A DNA stretch of 64,000 nucleotides, from positions 180,860,920 to 180,924,919 of the forward strand of contig JAVMKO010000002.1 in assembly GCA_032164245.1 (NCBI GenBank), given 5' to 3'. A model generated the notes under the pieces. It was not told the DNA's origin, ran no database searches, and saw nothing but the letters and a program-made list of their open reading frames with translations. Made by a program: the position numbers and the translations under genes. The stretch comes from Sternotherus odoratus. Lineage: Eukaryota > Chordata > Testudines > Kinosternidae. This document shows positions 21,514-33,783 of this stretch, piece by piece. The stretch's first letter is position 1, and every line of letters starts with the position of its first letter.

Positions 21514-23984
21514 GTCCGTCACCATCCAACTGATTGCTAGATGTTTGTGGATATGTCTGTGTTTCAGATTGATTTGGATACTTGCCTGCTAAAAATACAT
21601 TGAGGCTACCAGCTCACTTTATGCCATTTTTTAACCTGAAGACGTGGATATCAGGAAACTTGCACTTTAATTACCATGTATTTTAATGTATTTTGTCAAA
21701 GTTTCAACACGGAAAAGACCTAAGGGGTGGTAAGATTGGCAGATGCAGATCAGGCTCTTAGCTCTGTGTATGTTGAAGGGTTTTGATACTTCTGGAGAAT
21801 GTGCAAACTTTTCTAAGGAACAGCTTCTTCCCTTCCTACCTGATAGGTACGCAGGTGATATTCAGCAGATAAACGACATCTATAGTACAATAGTTTTAGC
21901 ATGAAATTGTTACACATAGCCATAGCTGATTGTATGAACTGAGCTGCAATCTGTTCCGTAGCTCTTATTTATTGTTTTGTACAGCTACATTGTAATTACA
22001 GGGTTTATTCTTTGAACTGGTAATTAGGGTCCTAACATTTCACAGCCATGAAAAATGTGTTATAGACCATGAAATAAGCCCATTCCCATGAAATCTGATC
22101 TCCCCAGGCTGCTGGGAAACAGGGGCTCCTAGCTGCTAGGCTGGCCAAACTGGGGAGGGACAGGAGTTCTCCTTCCCCTGCACGGATGCTCTTGGTGGGA
22201 AGATCAGAGCTACCTCCATAGGCAGTGCAGAAGTGAGGGTGCTACACCCTCATGGCTGCACTGCACCAGCCCCAGAGCTTTGTTCCAGACTTTCGCCCCC
22301 CACCCCCTCCTATATCTCTGGGCTCGAGGCTTCCTCTCGCAGCAGCTCCTGCTGGGGTTTAGGACTTCTGCCCCCCACAACTGGAGCTTGGGGCACTCCA
22401 GGCTCAGGCTTCTGCCTGCTGCAGCTGTGGTCAGGACTTCAGCCCGCTACTGCTCCAGCCTGGGCTTAGGGCAGCTAGGGCTTGGCTTCTGCCCCCAGGG
22501 ATGCCTCTAGAGCTGGGGCATCCATTATTCCAGGGGTCCTCCCAAATTGTCTGTGACTGCACCGTGAATTTGGAAGGGCTGTACTCATAGTGTGGAGATG
22601 CATTTCCTTGCTGCTGTTCTGAATCAATCTTTGTTGCATTCTAGATTTGGGGAACATGATAGGATGCGGTTACATCAAACTATATGTGACCATAAAAATT
22701 AGCTCTGTGGGCAGGCTAGAAGGAAAGCAAAGGTTGTGTTCATAAAGTGATCTAGTTTCCCACAGCTTCTCCACTGGAGATTGGAGTTGGTTGAGTTTAT
22801 TGGTAGATATTCCTGTTGTGTAGAAAAAACCTGAAATGACTTTATCTCTATCATAGTGAGGGGATGGTGGTACTGTATGTGCTTTCTGGAAAATATCTGC
22901 CCCAAATCAGCTTTTCTGGTACTCTGGAATTCTACTTTCTGTTTTTGTCGTCCGTGATGTGATTTAACTTTTCTGCTGTAATTTAGGGATGGTTAGAGAG
23001 AGGCAATTTGTCTTTTCCTATTTTATTTTCAAAATCTGTCATACATTTTCAAATTTGGATGTAGATTGCAGTATTTCTGCCCAGTTTGTCCTGGTATGGA
23101 TAATGCTGATGTGGGGAAATCTGATGAAAATCTGATCTTTAATGATTCTATGATGGGGTGAGGTTTAAAGTCAAATCTGAAAAAAATGTTCTACATAAGT
23201 CATTTTATGTTTCCCCCCATCTAGCTATAGTCTCCTGAGATAAACTTCCCATTTCTAGACCTGTAATTTGCTACCCCATGCAATTTGTTTTAGTGTCTTG
23301 AATTGATTTGTAATAGCTGAATAGGTCAGCCATAGACTCAGAGAAGTGTTACAGTTCCTTCTTTGGTAAACAGCTATACATATGGAGATATCTCTCATAT
23401 GTTCATATCTGCCTGTCTTGTTTTCCTATATGATAGTTTATTTTGTATATTAGTTCAGTGTTTTCATTTCCCAAATCAGTATTTATAATCAACTTTTGTC
23501 TTATACTGTTAACCTCTAGTTAACCTCTATGTGAATCCAACTTTCATGCTCTTAGAGTCCGAAGCAAAGCTGCACTTAATCCCATGATAAGGGAACTCAA
23601 GCACTGCACATTTAAAATAACCTGGATCTTCCACTTAATTACACTCATTTCTCATACTAGTCAGTGGTCAGAAGCAGGACTGTATGCAAATTCACCCATG
23701 AATGACCGGGATTTCTCCTTTCCTTCCCTCTGACATATATTCACTAGGTTGCAGGAATAGATATTTCATTGGAGTAAGCAAAGACACCTTGACAGTGAGA
23801 TGAAAGGAATCCAGGCATTACATTGTGAACATGTAAATCCTAGGTTCCTCTTCACCAGTTCTCTTGTACTTATTGCTTTCCATATGTGCTGCTTTAGGAA
23901 ACACTTAGATGCATATGCTGCTTGGATTGATATATTTGTGCATTTTAGTGTTATGAATTCATGAATGGAAAGCACATACCTTTT

Positions 23985-24372
23985 TTCTCACCACTGTCAC
24001 TCCTATTCCCATATTTTCCCCTCTTTTGTTCTCTTTACCTCTTATTCCATGTCTTTATCTATTCATATCTCCCCCTCTTTCTATTTTACAGTTTGCATGC
24101 CCTTTTTTCGTCTCCTGTGCCTAATCATATATGTGCATTGTCAGCCTTTTCCTTTCCCCTTCTCCTCCTATCTCTGCTTCTTGCTTTTCCTTCCCATATA
24201 GTCTCATCTTCCCTTCCTGTTTCTTCTCATCTCTATCCTTCCCCCACTCGACTTCATTTTCTTTCTACCTCACTGTTTCTTCTTTGCTTTTTCCTCCTCT
24301 CTCAGCTCTCTGCCAGAGATTCTTCTTCCTCTGGACTCTCTCACTGTTTTTACTGGACATCCTGCTAAGTCA
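23985..24372. repeat. Long pyrimidine-rich tract
   Basis: Nearly 390 bp with strong excess of C and T on the + strand and few purines. It produces overlapping Ser/Leu/Phe-rich open frames that are not genes. It could be a decayed CT-rich simple repeat. Confidence 0.8.
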
Positions 24373-24786
24373 AAGCTGATTCAGTCCTTCAGAGAGGCCA
24401 CACCACTCCTTATCAGTGTGGTGTGCTGTCAGAAGTAGGAACAGGCTCCTCAATATATATTTCAGTCCTGGTCTTTCAGTAGTTAGAGAATCACCGGTTG
24501 TATTATCAGTTATCTTCAATGTTGCAGTAGCTGCGCTTATAGAAAACTCCTCTGAATTTTTTTGTCAAACCAGAGGGCCTCTGTTGCAGAATCTCTAAGC
24601 CTCTTTTGGGCACAAATCATGCATAACTGCAGAAGTAATCTTAGAAAATATAAAGATGAATAAATTGTTTTTCAATTAATTAATAAACAATTATGATAAA
24701 TTTTAAAAATTTTTGTTGAACTCAAATTATTTTTATGAAATTAACATTTACAAATAAACATATTTGAAAACAGTCTCCTCCTTGAT

Positions 24787-25612
24787 TTACATGTTGTGGC
24801 GAGTAAGGGAGTTATAGGTAGTATTTTTTTATAAAGATCACATGCCCTTTGTGGAGTTATCGTGCCTGAAGGTGGACACTTAAAGTAGACTGTAAGGGAG
24901 AAACCAACAAGAAAAGAAACAAGATAAGGTGCTATGATATAATATACCAAGAATCCTTAAGAAATTAATGAGAAAACCATTAACTGGGAGAATGGCTGGA
25001 TGCAGCCAGTCTGGAGACTGAATGGGGTGGAGAACAAAATCCCAGGATAAAAGGGAATAGTAGAAGCTTAATGAAGTTGGGTTAAAGAACTCAGGGAACT
25101 GGTTCTCATCAGACTGAGGTTGACACCCAGACTGACTGAGACACATGGAGACAGAAAGACCATGCTATGAGGAGCTTGCTCCCAACTAGATGGGGGTTAG
25201 TTGGGCTGAGGGGAACTTACAAATTCCTTCAAGGAAAGATGTAAGGTGTAGGTAAAGGGAAATGTGCATATAGGACTCTTGGTTATTGTGACCCTTTGTT
25301 CTGCATGGTTGGTACCTTTGTGTGACATAATAAATGCTTTGTTTTGAAAAAGCTGTTTTGAGTCAGTAATCAACCACTGTTATGGGCTCCTGGAGGCTTA
25401 CAGGTGCCAAACTCAGTTGGGCCTGCTAAATTGACACAGGCTGGGGAAAAGGGGGAGGAGGTTCAGCCAAGAGACCCAACCTAAGAAAAAGTGGTTGGTC
25501 CACATGGTTCCAGTCAGTGAGGTACAGGAAGCCAGGCATGACACCTAAGGGATGCACTTAACGGGAGAAAAAGAGATCGAAAGCACAGCTAGCCCCATAA
25601 CCATGACACATT
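24787..25612 (+). mobile_element. Possible old LTR
   Basis: The block could run from TGTTGTGGCG to CATGACACA. It has GGATAAAAGGG near 25045 as a TATA-like site and AATAAATG near 25329 as a polyadenylation signal. No clear target duplication was found, so borders are tentative. Confidence 0.35.
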
Positions 25613-25832
25613 CCACTCCCTCATTTCAGTGAACTGTTTCTACTGTTGGTGAGATCTACTATCTCAGCAATGTAAAGAACGCAGCTGCCTTTATTGCTTT
25701 AAAGGTGTTGTTGATTGTTCCAGAAGAAATACTGAACCCTTCACTCCCCTTTTGACAGATACAAATGCTTTCATTTTACCTTTTATATTGAATTACTTAT
25801 TTTTTATCTTTTTGGTTTTACTCTCACTTCAG

Positions 25833-26045
25833 GTTTTAAATTAAGGAAGCGGTCCATCACAAATGAACCTACAGGAGGCACTGGAGGGACAGGAAATTGC
25901 CCTCATCTGCTTGAGGCTATCCCGTGCGAGGAGCCCTCTTGCTATGACTGGCGAATAGTGAGACTAGAAGAGTGCATACCAGACAATGAGAAGCAGTGTG
26001 GGCCTGGCACTCAAGTCCCAGAGGTGGTCTGTATCAACAGTGATG
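25833..26045 (+). CDS. THSD7A: THSD7A internal exon (fourth in window)
   Basis: The 213-nt exon follows CTCTCACTTCAG and ends before GTAAGATG, phase 1 at both ends. It encodes about 71 residues: a basic stretch FKLRKRSITNEPTGGTGG, then NCPHLLEAIPCEEPSCYDW closing the classical repeat, then RIVRLEECIPDNEKQCGPGT and VCINSDG of a divergent repeat. The CYDW junction and CGPGTQ core are family features. Confidence 0.92.
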
Positions 26046-28084
26046 GTAAGATGTTTGCTCAACAGATGCATGGTTTAAGTCACTCGTTCTGCGGAGACAG
26101 ATTCAGAGTGAAAATGTAATATTGCTTATTTCTCTCAGGTTAGTCGATCTTTGAGACAAAGCCTTTTGATTAGAAATGATTGCTGTTTATACGGGCCACA
26201 TATGGTGTGGCCACCAACTGATGTAGCACTGAGCTCTTCTTTCCATAGATTTTTTTTCAGATGTAGCTTCTTGAGTGGCCTCTTGAGAAAGGGAAGCTGA
26301 AAATAAACAGTAAATGAACAGGAAGACAGGGAGTTATTGCCCAGTGGATCAAATTCTTCCCATTGTAACTTCATTGCATTCCCTGATGTAATTCCACTGA
26401 TAAATTTGTCCCACTGAGTCCAAATACAAATAAATACTAAGGGTGAGCAAAGCAAAGTGCATTGCTACTGGAAATATCTGGGAGCTAGATAGTCTCTCTT
26501 TATTAAAAAACAAAGTATGATGTGTGCTATGAAGTTGGTTTGACAGCCTGTGACATCCATCAGCCTGCCTCACTTTGCTTGCCCTTTTAGCTATAATAAA
26601 TTACAGAAGGCAAGAAGAATACCACTATCATTCAATTATCTTTTATGAAAGAAAGAAAAAAAATTGCATAGCATTAAGTCTTAACTCACTTTGAAAATTA
26701 CACGCTTAAAAATATTTTAATCTACAAAAGGCTCTTGTATGAATGTTGGGATACTGTTTATATATTAGTAATGTTGTAGTCTACTTAGAGCTGCATATAC
26801 ATTAAAATAATTGTACTGGCTACAGTAGAGCAGAGACCTGTAAGTACTATATATAGGATTAACCTGTTAAGTGTTTAACAGCTGCACCAAATGTTAAACT
26901 GGGCACAGGGAATTAGTTGATTAGTTGTACAGACTCTGTATCTGAGTTGAACTTTGGTTCTAGATTTTGTTTCATAATTGAGTTTGGGGCTCAACTTGAA
27001 AAACCTAAGAATTAAAGTAAAAATTTTATTTTTGTGTACATAGCAAAGAGAATTCTATGTTTAGTCCGTAACAGTTTTTATGTCCCAGAATGAGATTAAT
27101 GATGTAGAAGGACACAAAAATATGATTTACATCTTATCCTCCTTGCATTGCAACATTCCTTAATCCAAGATATTCCCTTTCTGCCTCTACTTGACAATAA
27201 TAGCAGAACTGTATCAGATTTTTTTGTGTGAAAAAGATTTCTGATAAAATTTTGTCAGAAATGAAAAAAATTCCTTAATTCTAATGTTAAAGTTTTCTAT
27301 TGTTCAAAAAAAAAAAAAATCAGTGGAATATGCAAACAAAAAAATGTAGCCTGGTTTTCATTTTACTGGATTTTAGGTTTGTTTGTTTTTCTTTTCTTTA
27401 TGGGGAGAGGATAGTTTGTTTGCTCCTCTGTAACTTTTGTTCAGTTTAGTATGTGATTAATGCAATGTTTCCTGTCCCTTAACTGGATTATTGTAACTAT
27501 AATATATTGGGGAGCAAGTAGTTAACCTTTTATAGAGAGGGCAGTTCTGCTGTGTTTGACTCTGATCCAAAGGCCACTGAAGCTAATGGGTGTCTTTCTA
27601 CTGGCTTCGTTGAGCTTTGGATCTGGTCTTTTGTGAGGGACTTAGGACAGAATTTAAATTGGGAGGTTTGGGGTTATTTGTTTTCGGATATTAACCCTAG
27701 TATTTTCTCTGAACCTTTCTAAATTGTTATTAATCAGCTTAGTTTGTTGCTAAATAGTGTACACCTATAGTTTGCCGATGTGAGTGCATTTGTCATATTA
27801 CCAGTGAGTATTCTGACTTCTGTGTTGGTCTTTGTGGTAAAGGCTGGAAAGTGGGCACAGACATAGCTTCTGAGTGAGAGGAGTGATGATTGCTCATTGC
27901 TGTAGTCATGTGTGTCCCAAAGACAGAGAGAGAAATTGTATATTGTGAAGGGGAAGCACTGGGAGAAGCAGCTTTTTGGGTGCTTATTGGGTGTCACAGG
28001 ATGATGTCTGCCAGCTGTATGATACAGCTTTGTGAAAGAACATTATCACTGAAATGATAGGTTACATGTCACAGTTAGTAGTTC

Positions 28085-28750
28085 TGCAATTTCACAGTTC
28101 CTTCAGAATTCTTGGGTGAATATCATCTGGTCCTGGTAACTTATTACTGTTTAGTTTATCAACTTGTTCCAAAGCCACCTCTAATGACACCTCAATCGGG
28201 GACAGTTCCTCATATATGTCACCTAAAAAGAATGGCTCAGATTTGGGAATCTCCTTCACATCCTCAGCCATGAAGACCAATGCAAAGAATTCATTTACTT
28301 TCTCCGCAATGGCCTTATCATCTTTGACTGCTCCTTTAGCATTTTGATCAACCAGTGGCCCCACTGGTTGTTTAGCAGGGTTCCTGCTTCTGATATACTT
28401 AAAAAATGTTTGCTGTTACTTTTTGAGTCTTTGGCTAGCTGTTCTTCAAATTCTTTTGTAGCCTTTCTAATTATATTTCTATGCTTTTCTTGACAGTGTT
28501 ATGCTCCTTTCTATTTTTCTCATTGGATTTCACTTTCACTTTTTACAGGATGCTTTTTTGCCTCTAACTGCTTCTTTTGTTGTATTGTTTAGTCACAGTG
28601 ACACTTTTTTTTTTTGGTCCTCTTACCATGTATTTTTTAATTTGTGGTATACATTTAAATTGAGTCTCTATTATGCTGTCTTTAAAAAGTTTCCATGAAG
28701 TTTGCAGAGATTTCACTCTTGGCATTGTACTTTTTAACTTCTGTTTAACT
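28085..28750 (-). mobile_element. CR1 LINE fragment, antisense
   Basis: On the minus strand 28364-28092 reads GPLVDQNAKGAVKDDKAIAE, followed by VNEFFALVF and LPGPDDIHPRILKEL, the segment at the start of the CR1 reverse transcriptase. Upstream minus-strand sequence to about 28750 matches the linker after the endonuclease. A 5' and 3' truncated copy; it overlaps the family position where the copy at 45733 begins. Confidence 0.85.
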
Positions 28751-28752
28751 GA

Positions 28753-29052
28753 GGCTTTGTGTACACTGTGAGGGAGTGGGGGATCGATCTAAGTTACGCA
28801 ACTTCAACTATGTGAATAACTTTAGCTGAAGTTGACATACTTATAGCTACTTATTATGGTGTCTTCACTGTGGGAAGTCGACAGCTGATGCTCCCTCATT
28901 GATTCCGCCTGTGCCTCTCGCCCCGTTGGAGCGCCGGAGCCAACAGGAGAGCACTCGGCAGTCAATTTATCACATGTAGTCTAAATGCAATCAATCGACT
29001 GCCATTGGATCGATTGCTGCCCGTCAATCCAGCGGGTAATGTAGACAAACCC
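28753..29052. mobile_element. Harbinger-like MITE, copy 2
   Basis: The left end GGCTTTGTGTACAC and right end GTAGACAAACCC are imperfect inverted repeats. The interior shares ACTTCAACTATGTGAATAA with copies at 14346 and 58542. Flanks TGA and TAA could be a mutated 3-bp duplication. Confidence 0.6.
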
Positions 29053-32000
29053 TAACTTTGTTATTTGTGTGTAGTTCCCCTTTCTGAAATGAAATGCTAC
29101 CATGGTGGACTACTTTTGGAGTTTCCCCCAATTATTGTACCCCAGCACTGACTTTCCTTTGCCTAGGGTTTCTGATTTCTCTCATATGCTGCATGTTGCT
29201 CTCATGGAAGGGTTAATTGTAATGTTCATGCTGATGTCTATTTTACTTAATTGAAATTTTATGAATATTTTTCCTCAGACTTCAGTTGTAGCCATGCTCA
29301 TGCTTTACAGGTTTAATGATGTTTTTCCACCAAGATACAATGAATCACTTTGGTCCTGGGAATTAGTTTAATTTTGTACATTTACTGTGATTTGTCTGAC
29401 TACGGTAAAGCAGCATGATGTAATAACCAAGGCTGTCAAGTATCATCTCCTTGATACTCTCACAAGTGGATCTGTAATGCAGTCTGCAGCCTGCTGAAAT
29501 GTTGTGCATTCAGGTGGGTTTCAGAAATTGCAAGCAGCCTCTCTACCTCCCTTTCTGGTGGAAGGATAGGTGAAGAACAGTGGCTGCAACAGCAACAAGT
29601 GGAGGCGATAACAGAAGGCCCACTCACTGCTGGACCTAACATCTCTCAGGCATCCCCAATCCTGCAGCCCCAAGCAGCCTGCAGATACACCTTCCCTCTG
29701 GCACCTCCATTTACCCAGAGACTTGCAGGCAGCTCCCACCCATCACCCAACTATCCCCGCAGATAGGCCCTGTGAATGCCTCTAGAACCAGCTCCATGTC
29801 CTACACAACTTCCCACGCTGCTTGGGGAAGTGTGCATTGACTATCAGTAGAAGTTCATGGTTGTATGTGAATTAGCTACCTAGCTCTTAGGTAGCCTAAG
29901 AAGTGCACACAGAGTTTTAGAAAACTGTGCACTATGAATGACATAATGGAGAAGAAACAACATTAGGAAAAATATTAATATCAAAGTTTTCAGCCTGGAA
30001 CCAAAACTAAACAAAACTTTTTGCTTAAAAAATCTTTCTCTTCTTTAATGATTTCCACCCAGCTTTCCCTATCTAAAGCTGAATATGACAAACTCAAATC
30101 AATCTTTCCAACAGAGGAATTGGTCAAAGGGACTCAAGTACTTTAAAATGTAAATATATTTCTCCTTAGACCCCTGCATTACACAGTGAAAAAAGCGGAT
30201 ATTTTAGATTTAAGAATGTGTTGCACAGTAAATTCATTGTTTTAGCATAAGCCATACCATAAGACAGATCCATATCTTCTCTTTTTGTTGGTTCTTGCAT
30301 CATTAAATGTGTATGAAATACAATTAGCTAAGATATCATGTTTCAACTTGAGGGCTCTTATTTTACAATTAGAAGCAAATAGTGTTTATGAGGGTGTTTC
30401 CTAAATTAGGATGAGTTTATTCCATTTGTTGCAAAGATAGGTGTCATTACAGCCTTTGAGACAGTACAAGACAATAGATTCTTCAGTAACAATAGTGTTA
30501 CTGCTGGTGGCCTGTGATTGTCATTCTCTTTCCACAGTGGATTGCAGTAATCAAAATTTTCTTTCAGGATGAAAAAATCTGACCATCAGTACTCCACATT
30601 GTCACTGTGTGGATTATAATGAACTTTGATGTGCTGTATTATAAAAATGGAAATTCAGTCTTTTTCTGTCACAAGGAACCCTTTCAAAATATTTATCTTG
30701 ACTTCTCAGACTTCACATCAGTGCTGCTTATAAAGGAGTTGCTTCAGGAGTTGTTTTCTCATGCAAGAGCAGCAAAATTAGATTAAGACTGATCAAAAAT
30801 TTTATCTCATGGATTATTTTGCTAGATGTCTGTGGTGATGGGTGAAGAATTTTCTGTGCTGGAGATTAACCGTTGTGAATAGCAAAGTTACTTAAATGTT
30901 AAACTTGTGTGTAGAGATTAAATAATATTATTGTAGATAATCTTTTTTGCTCTTCAAATAGATATGCATTTAATTTTAACTAGATTTAATGCAGTTGATA
31001 AGTGCTAGTCTGACAATGGTGTATAGTGAATTCCTCTATATTTATCCACAGATCAGGCACAGCATGGTCAATACAACTTTTTCCATCAAATGTTTATGTA
31101 GCCTCCGAAAGCTTCATCTACAGTAGAAAAATTGCTAAGCCTTTTTAGCTACAAGTGCAGTGCTATCAATGGCATAAATTCTAGTGTAAATAGGGCACAA
31201 GCAGTTTTACCATCATGTTGGCCCCACTGCTGAAAAATGGCTACAAAATGTCCTAGCATAGATAAATCCAAATAGTAGAAAAAAGCAGTTTATTCATTGT
31301 GTCCATTCAGTCTTTGAAGTTTCTACTGAAACTTCCTGCCTGGGTACCAGTAGTGGTGGTGATCTCTGTGGTGTGCTCCTGGCCACTGACTGAAATTGCC
31401 TGCTCATTTCACCCAGACCACTTTCAGTTAAAACTGATATAAGCTAGACCTACAAGTTAACTAGAGGTGAAAAGTTTTGTATCCTATTATATGCATCCCC
31501 AGAATTACCCTATCAAATTCCATTTGCTGATATATTTATGTATACAGCTATAGTGCAAAGGAATTTTGACAGTATTTATATTTGAACTCAAGTTAATTTA
31601 ACCATACCATAAAACAGTACATCAAGGACAGTTATAGAAGTCTGTGAATAAATGATTGATCTAAAATGTTTTTAATATACAGGCATCATTTTCTACATAT
31701 GTGCTTACTTGCTGGAATACTTCTCACGTTTAAAGGCAGATTCTCCATGGACCTTGTGCAGGTTCAGATTACTGGGTTTTAGTCACCCAGCATGGGATGG
31801 GGAAAAGACACGGCCCCATATACTTGTCCCTCCTCTATTCAACCAGCAGAGCTGGCAGGGATTAGCAGGAAAAGCTAAGGCAGCAATGTGGACCTTCGTG
31901 TATATGTCGATTTCTACTGATTGAAGTAGCAGAACTGTTTGTTCAGGGGAATGGATAGAGGTTTATGCTTATGCAGCTGATGGTCATATGTACTGTTCCT

Positions 32001-32084
32001 GATGCCATGTGTGTATCATTGAAATTATTGGAAGTTTTGGCAGACCAAGACATGCAAGGTCAGACCATGAATGAGACTAGTATA

Positions 32085-33315
32085 TCCTACTGTTATGAAC
32101 TGTGACCACATTCTTAAAGACATCACAGTCACCAGCCATCCATATATGCATGGCATCAGGAATACAAGTCATGACCCTTGTGATTTGCACTCCATATACT
32201 TTATAAAAATATGATTTTTACTGTGAATATGATATACCTGGAATATGCTGTATGGAACAGGTCTCTTGTAAGGTATCATTCCAAAGCGTATGATCTACTG
32301 AGTGTGTTCATCCCATTGTTTGCATGTATCATTTCTGTCTCTGGCATTAGGAGAATAAGATATAAACTTGTATTACTGATATAAACATGTTAAGTGGAAG
32401 CCATTAAGGGTGCATCAGAATCAGTCACCTGTAAATGGCTCTGTTTACTTGGAAACCTTCCAGGGCATGTGTCAGCCAGCCCTGAAAGAGTAGAGACTAG
32501 GGGTCTCACAGGACATGTGACCATGTCACCTGGTACTGGAATCCATCTTAAACCTGTGGCTTTTACATTTAGAAGGAGGGGTGGGGATCCAGAGAGACAA
32601 AATATTTCTGCCTTGTACCAAAGCTATAAAAGGGGATGAAACAGAAAAAAGGGGGCTGCCAGTCATGAGAAATCCCCTATTTATCTCCTCCCCTGAGCTG
32701 GAACTAACAAGAACTGTACCAGGGAAAAGGACTGGGCCCAGACTAAGAAGGAGTCTAGTCTGTGAAAGAATATCTCTGAGGGCGAGATTTACCTGTATTC
32801 AGTTTCTTCAATGTGTTAGGCTTAGACTTGTGTGTTTTGTTTTATTTTGCATGGCAACTGACTTTGTTCTGTCTGTTATTACTTGACTCCACTTGAATCC
32901 TACTTTTTATACTTAATAGTATCACGTTTGTTTTTAATTAACCCAGAGTAAGTGATTAATACCTGGGGGAGCAAACAGTTGTGCATATCCCTCTATCAGT
33001 GTTATAGAGGGCAGAACATTTATGAGTTTACCCTTAAATCCATTTTACTCTGTATAAAGTTTATAATTTAGGATTTGGATCACACTGGAAGATGGGTGTC
33101 TGGGTGCTGGAGACAGGAGTACTTGCTGAGCTGTTTTCATTTAAGTCTGGACCCTGGGGGGCAGGAGGCATGGTTCAGACCCTGGGTCTGTGTTGCAGCT
33201 GGTTTGTGCGTTTGGCTGAACAAGACAGGGTCCTGGAGTCCCAAGCTGGCAAAAAAACGGGCTCCGAGGTAGTTTCAGCACATCAGTTGACAGTCCCAAT
33301 GGGGTCACAACCCAA
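32085..33315 (+). mobile_element. Old LTR-like element, forward copy
   Basis: The stretch 32936-33030 (ACCCAGAGTAAG...TACCTGGGGGAGCAAACAG...TATAGAGGGCAGAACA) is the complement of 37785-37870. It has AGCTATAAAAGGGG near 32625 as a TATA-like site. Ends are diverged and no target duplication was found. Confidence 0.5.
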
Positions 33316-33783
33316 AGCTACATGACAATTCTAAATATTTAAACTTTTCCCCCCCTATTTTACTCTGTAGATCCACTTTTTACTGTAATGATTTCTCTGA
33401 TGTACTTAGTTTCTATTCATGGCATTGTATAATACTTTATTTTGATAGTAAGATAAGACACACACAGTCTTAATTTTTCATTGTACTTTCATTTTATTTT
33501 TACTATAGCTTCATGACTGATTTCTTCATTTTGTCTGAATCTGTTACCATTAGGCTTTGTACCAGTTCCAGTTAGTTTTCTTTTAAAGGAATGTGAAAGG
33601 ATTCTTTATGGTGTCCATTAACCCTTTTTGTATGCAAGTGGTATTGTAATGATTGCACTTAAAATATTTCTACTGGTTTGAAACTTTTTACCTCTTGTAT
33701 ATTTAGGGCTTGGTCCAAATCCCAATGAAATCAATATAAAGACGCCCACTGATTTCAATGAGCATGGTTCATTTCCATAATAG

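Larger units (their letters stand above)
20167..25832 (+). other. THSD7A intron (about 5.7 kb)
   Basis: Phase 1 intron with a short tandem duplication, a reverse solo LTR, a TTAC microsatellite, a pyrimidine tract and an LTR-like block. Between them (20968-23980) I see AT-rich DNA with an old interspersed fragment near 21220-21325 (CTGTAGCACTTAGGAGCCCTA, then GGCACTGTACAAACACAGAA) and no gene. The acceptor is CTCTCACTTCAG. Confidence 0.7.

Noticed and set aside
23961..24379. Ser/Leu/Phe-rich frames that look membrane-like
   Set aside because: Simple consequence of a pyrimidine-rich tract; three overlapping frames are all open.
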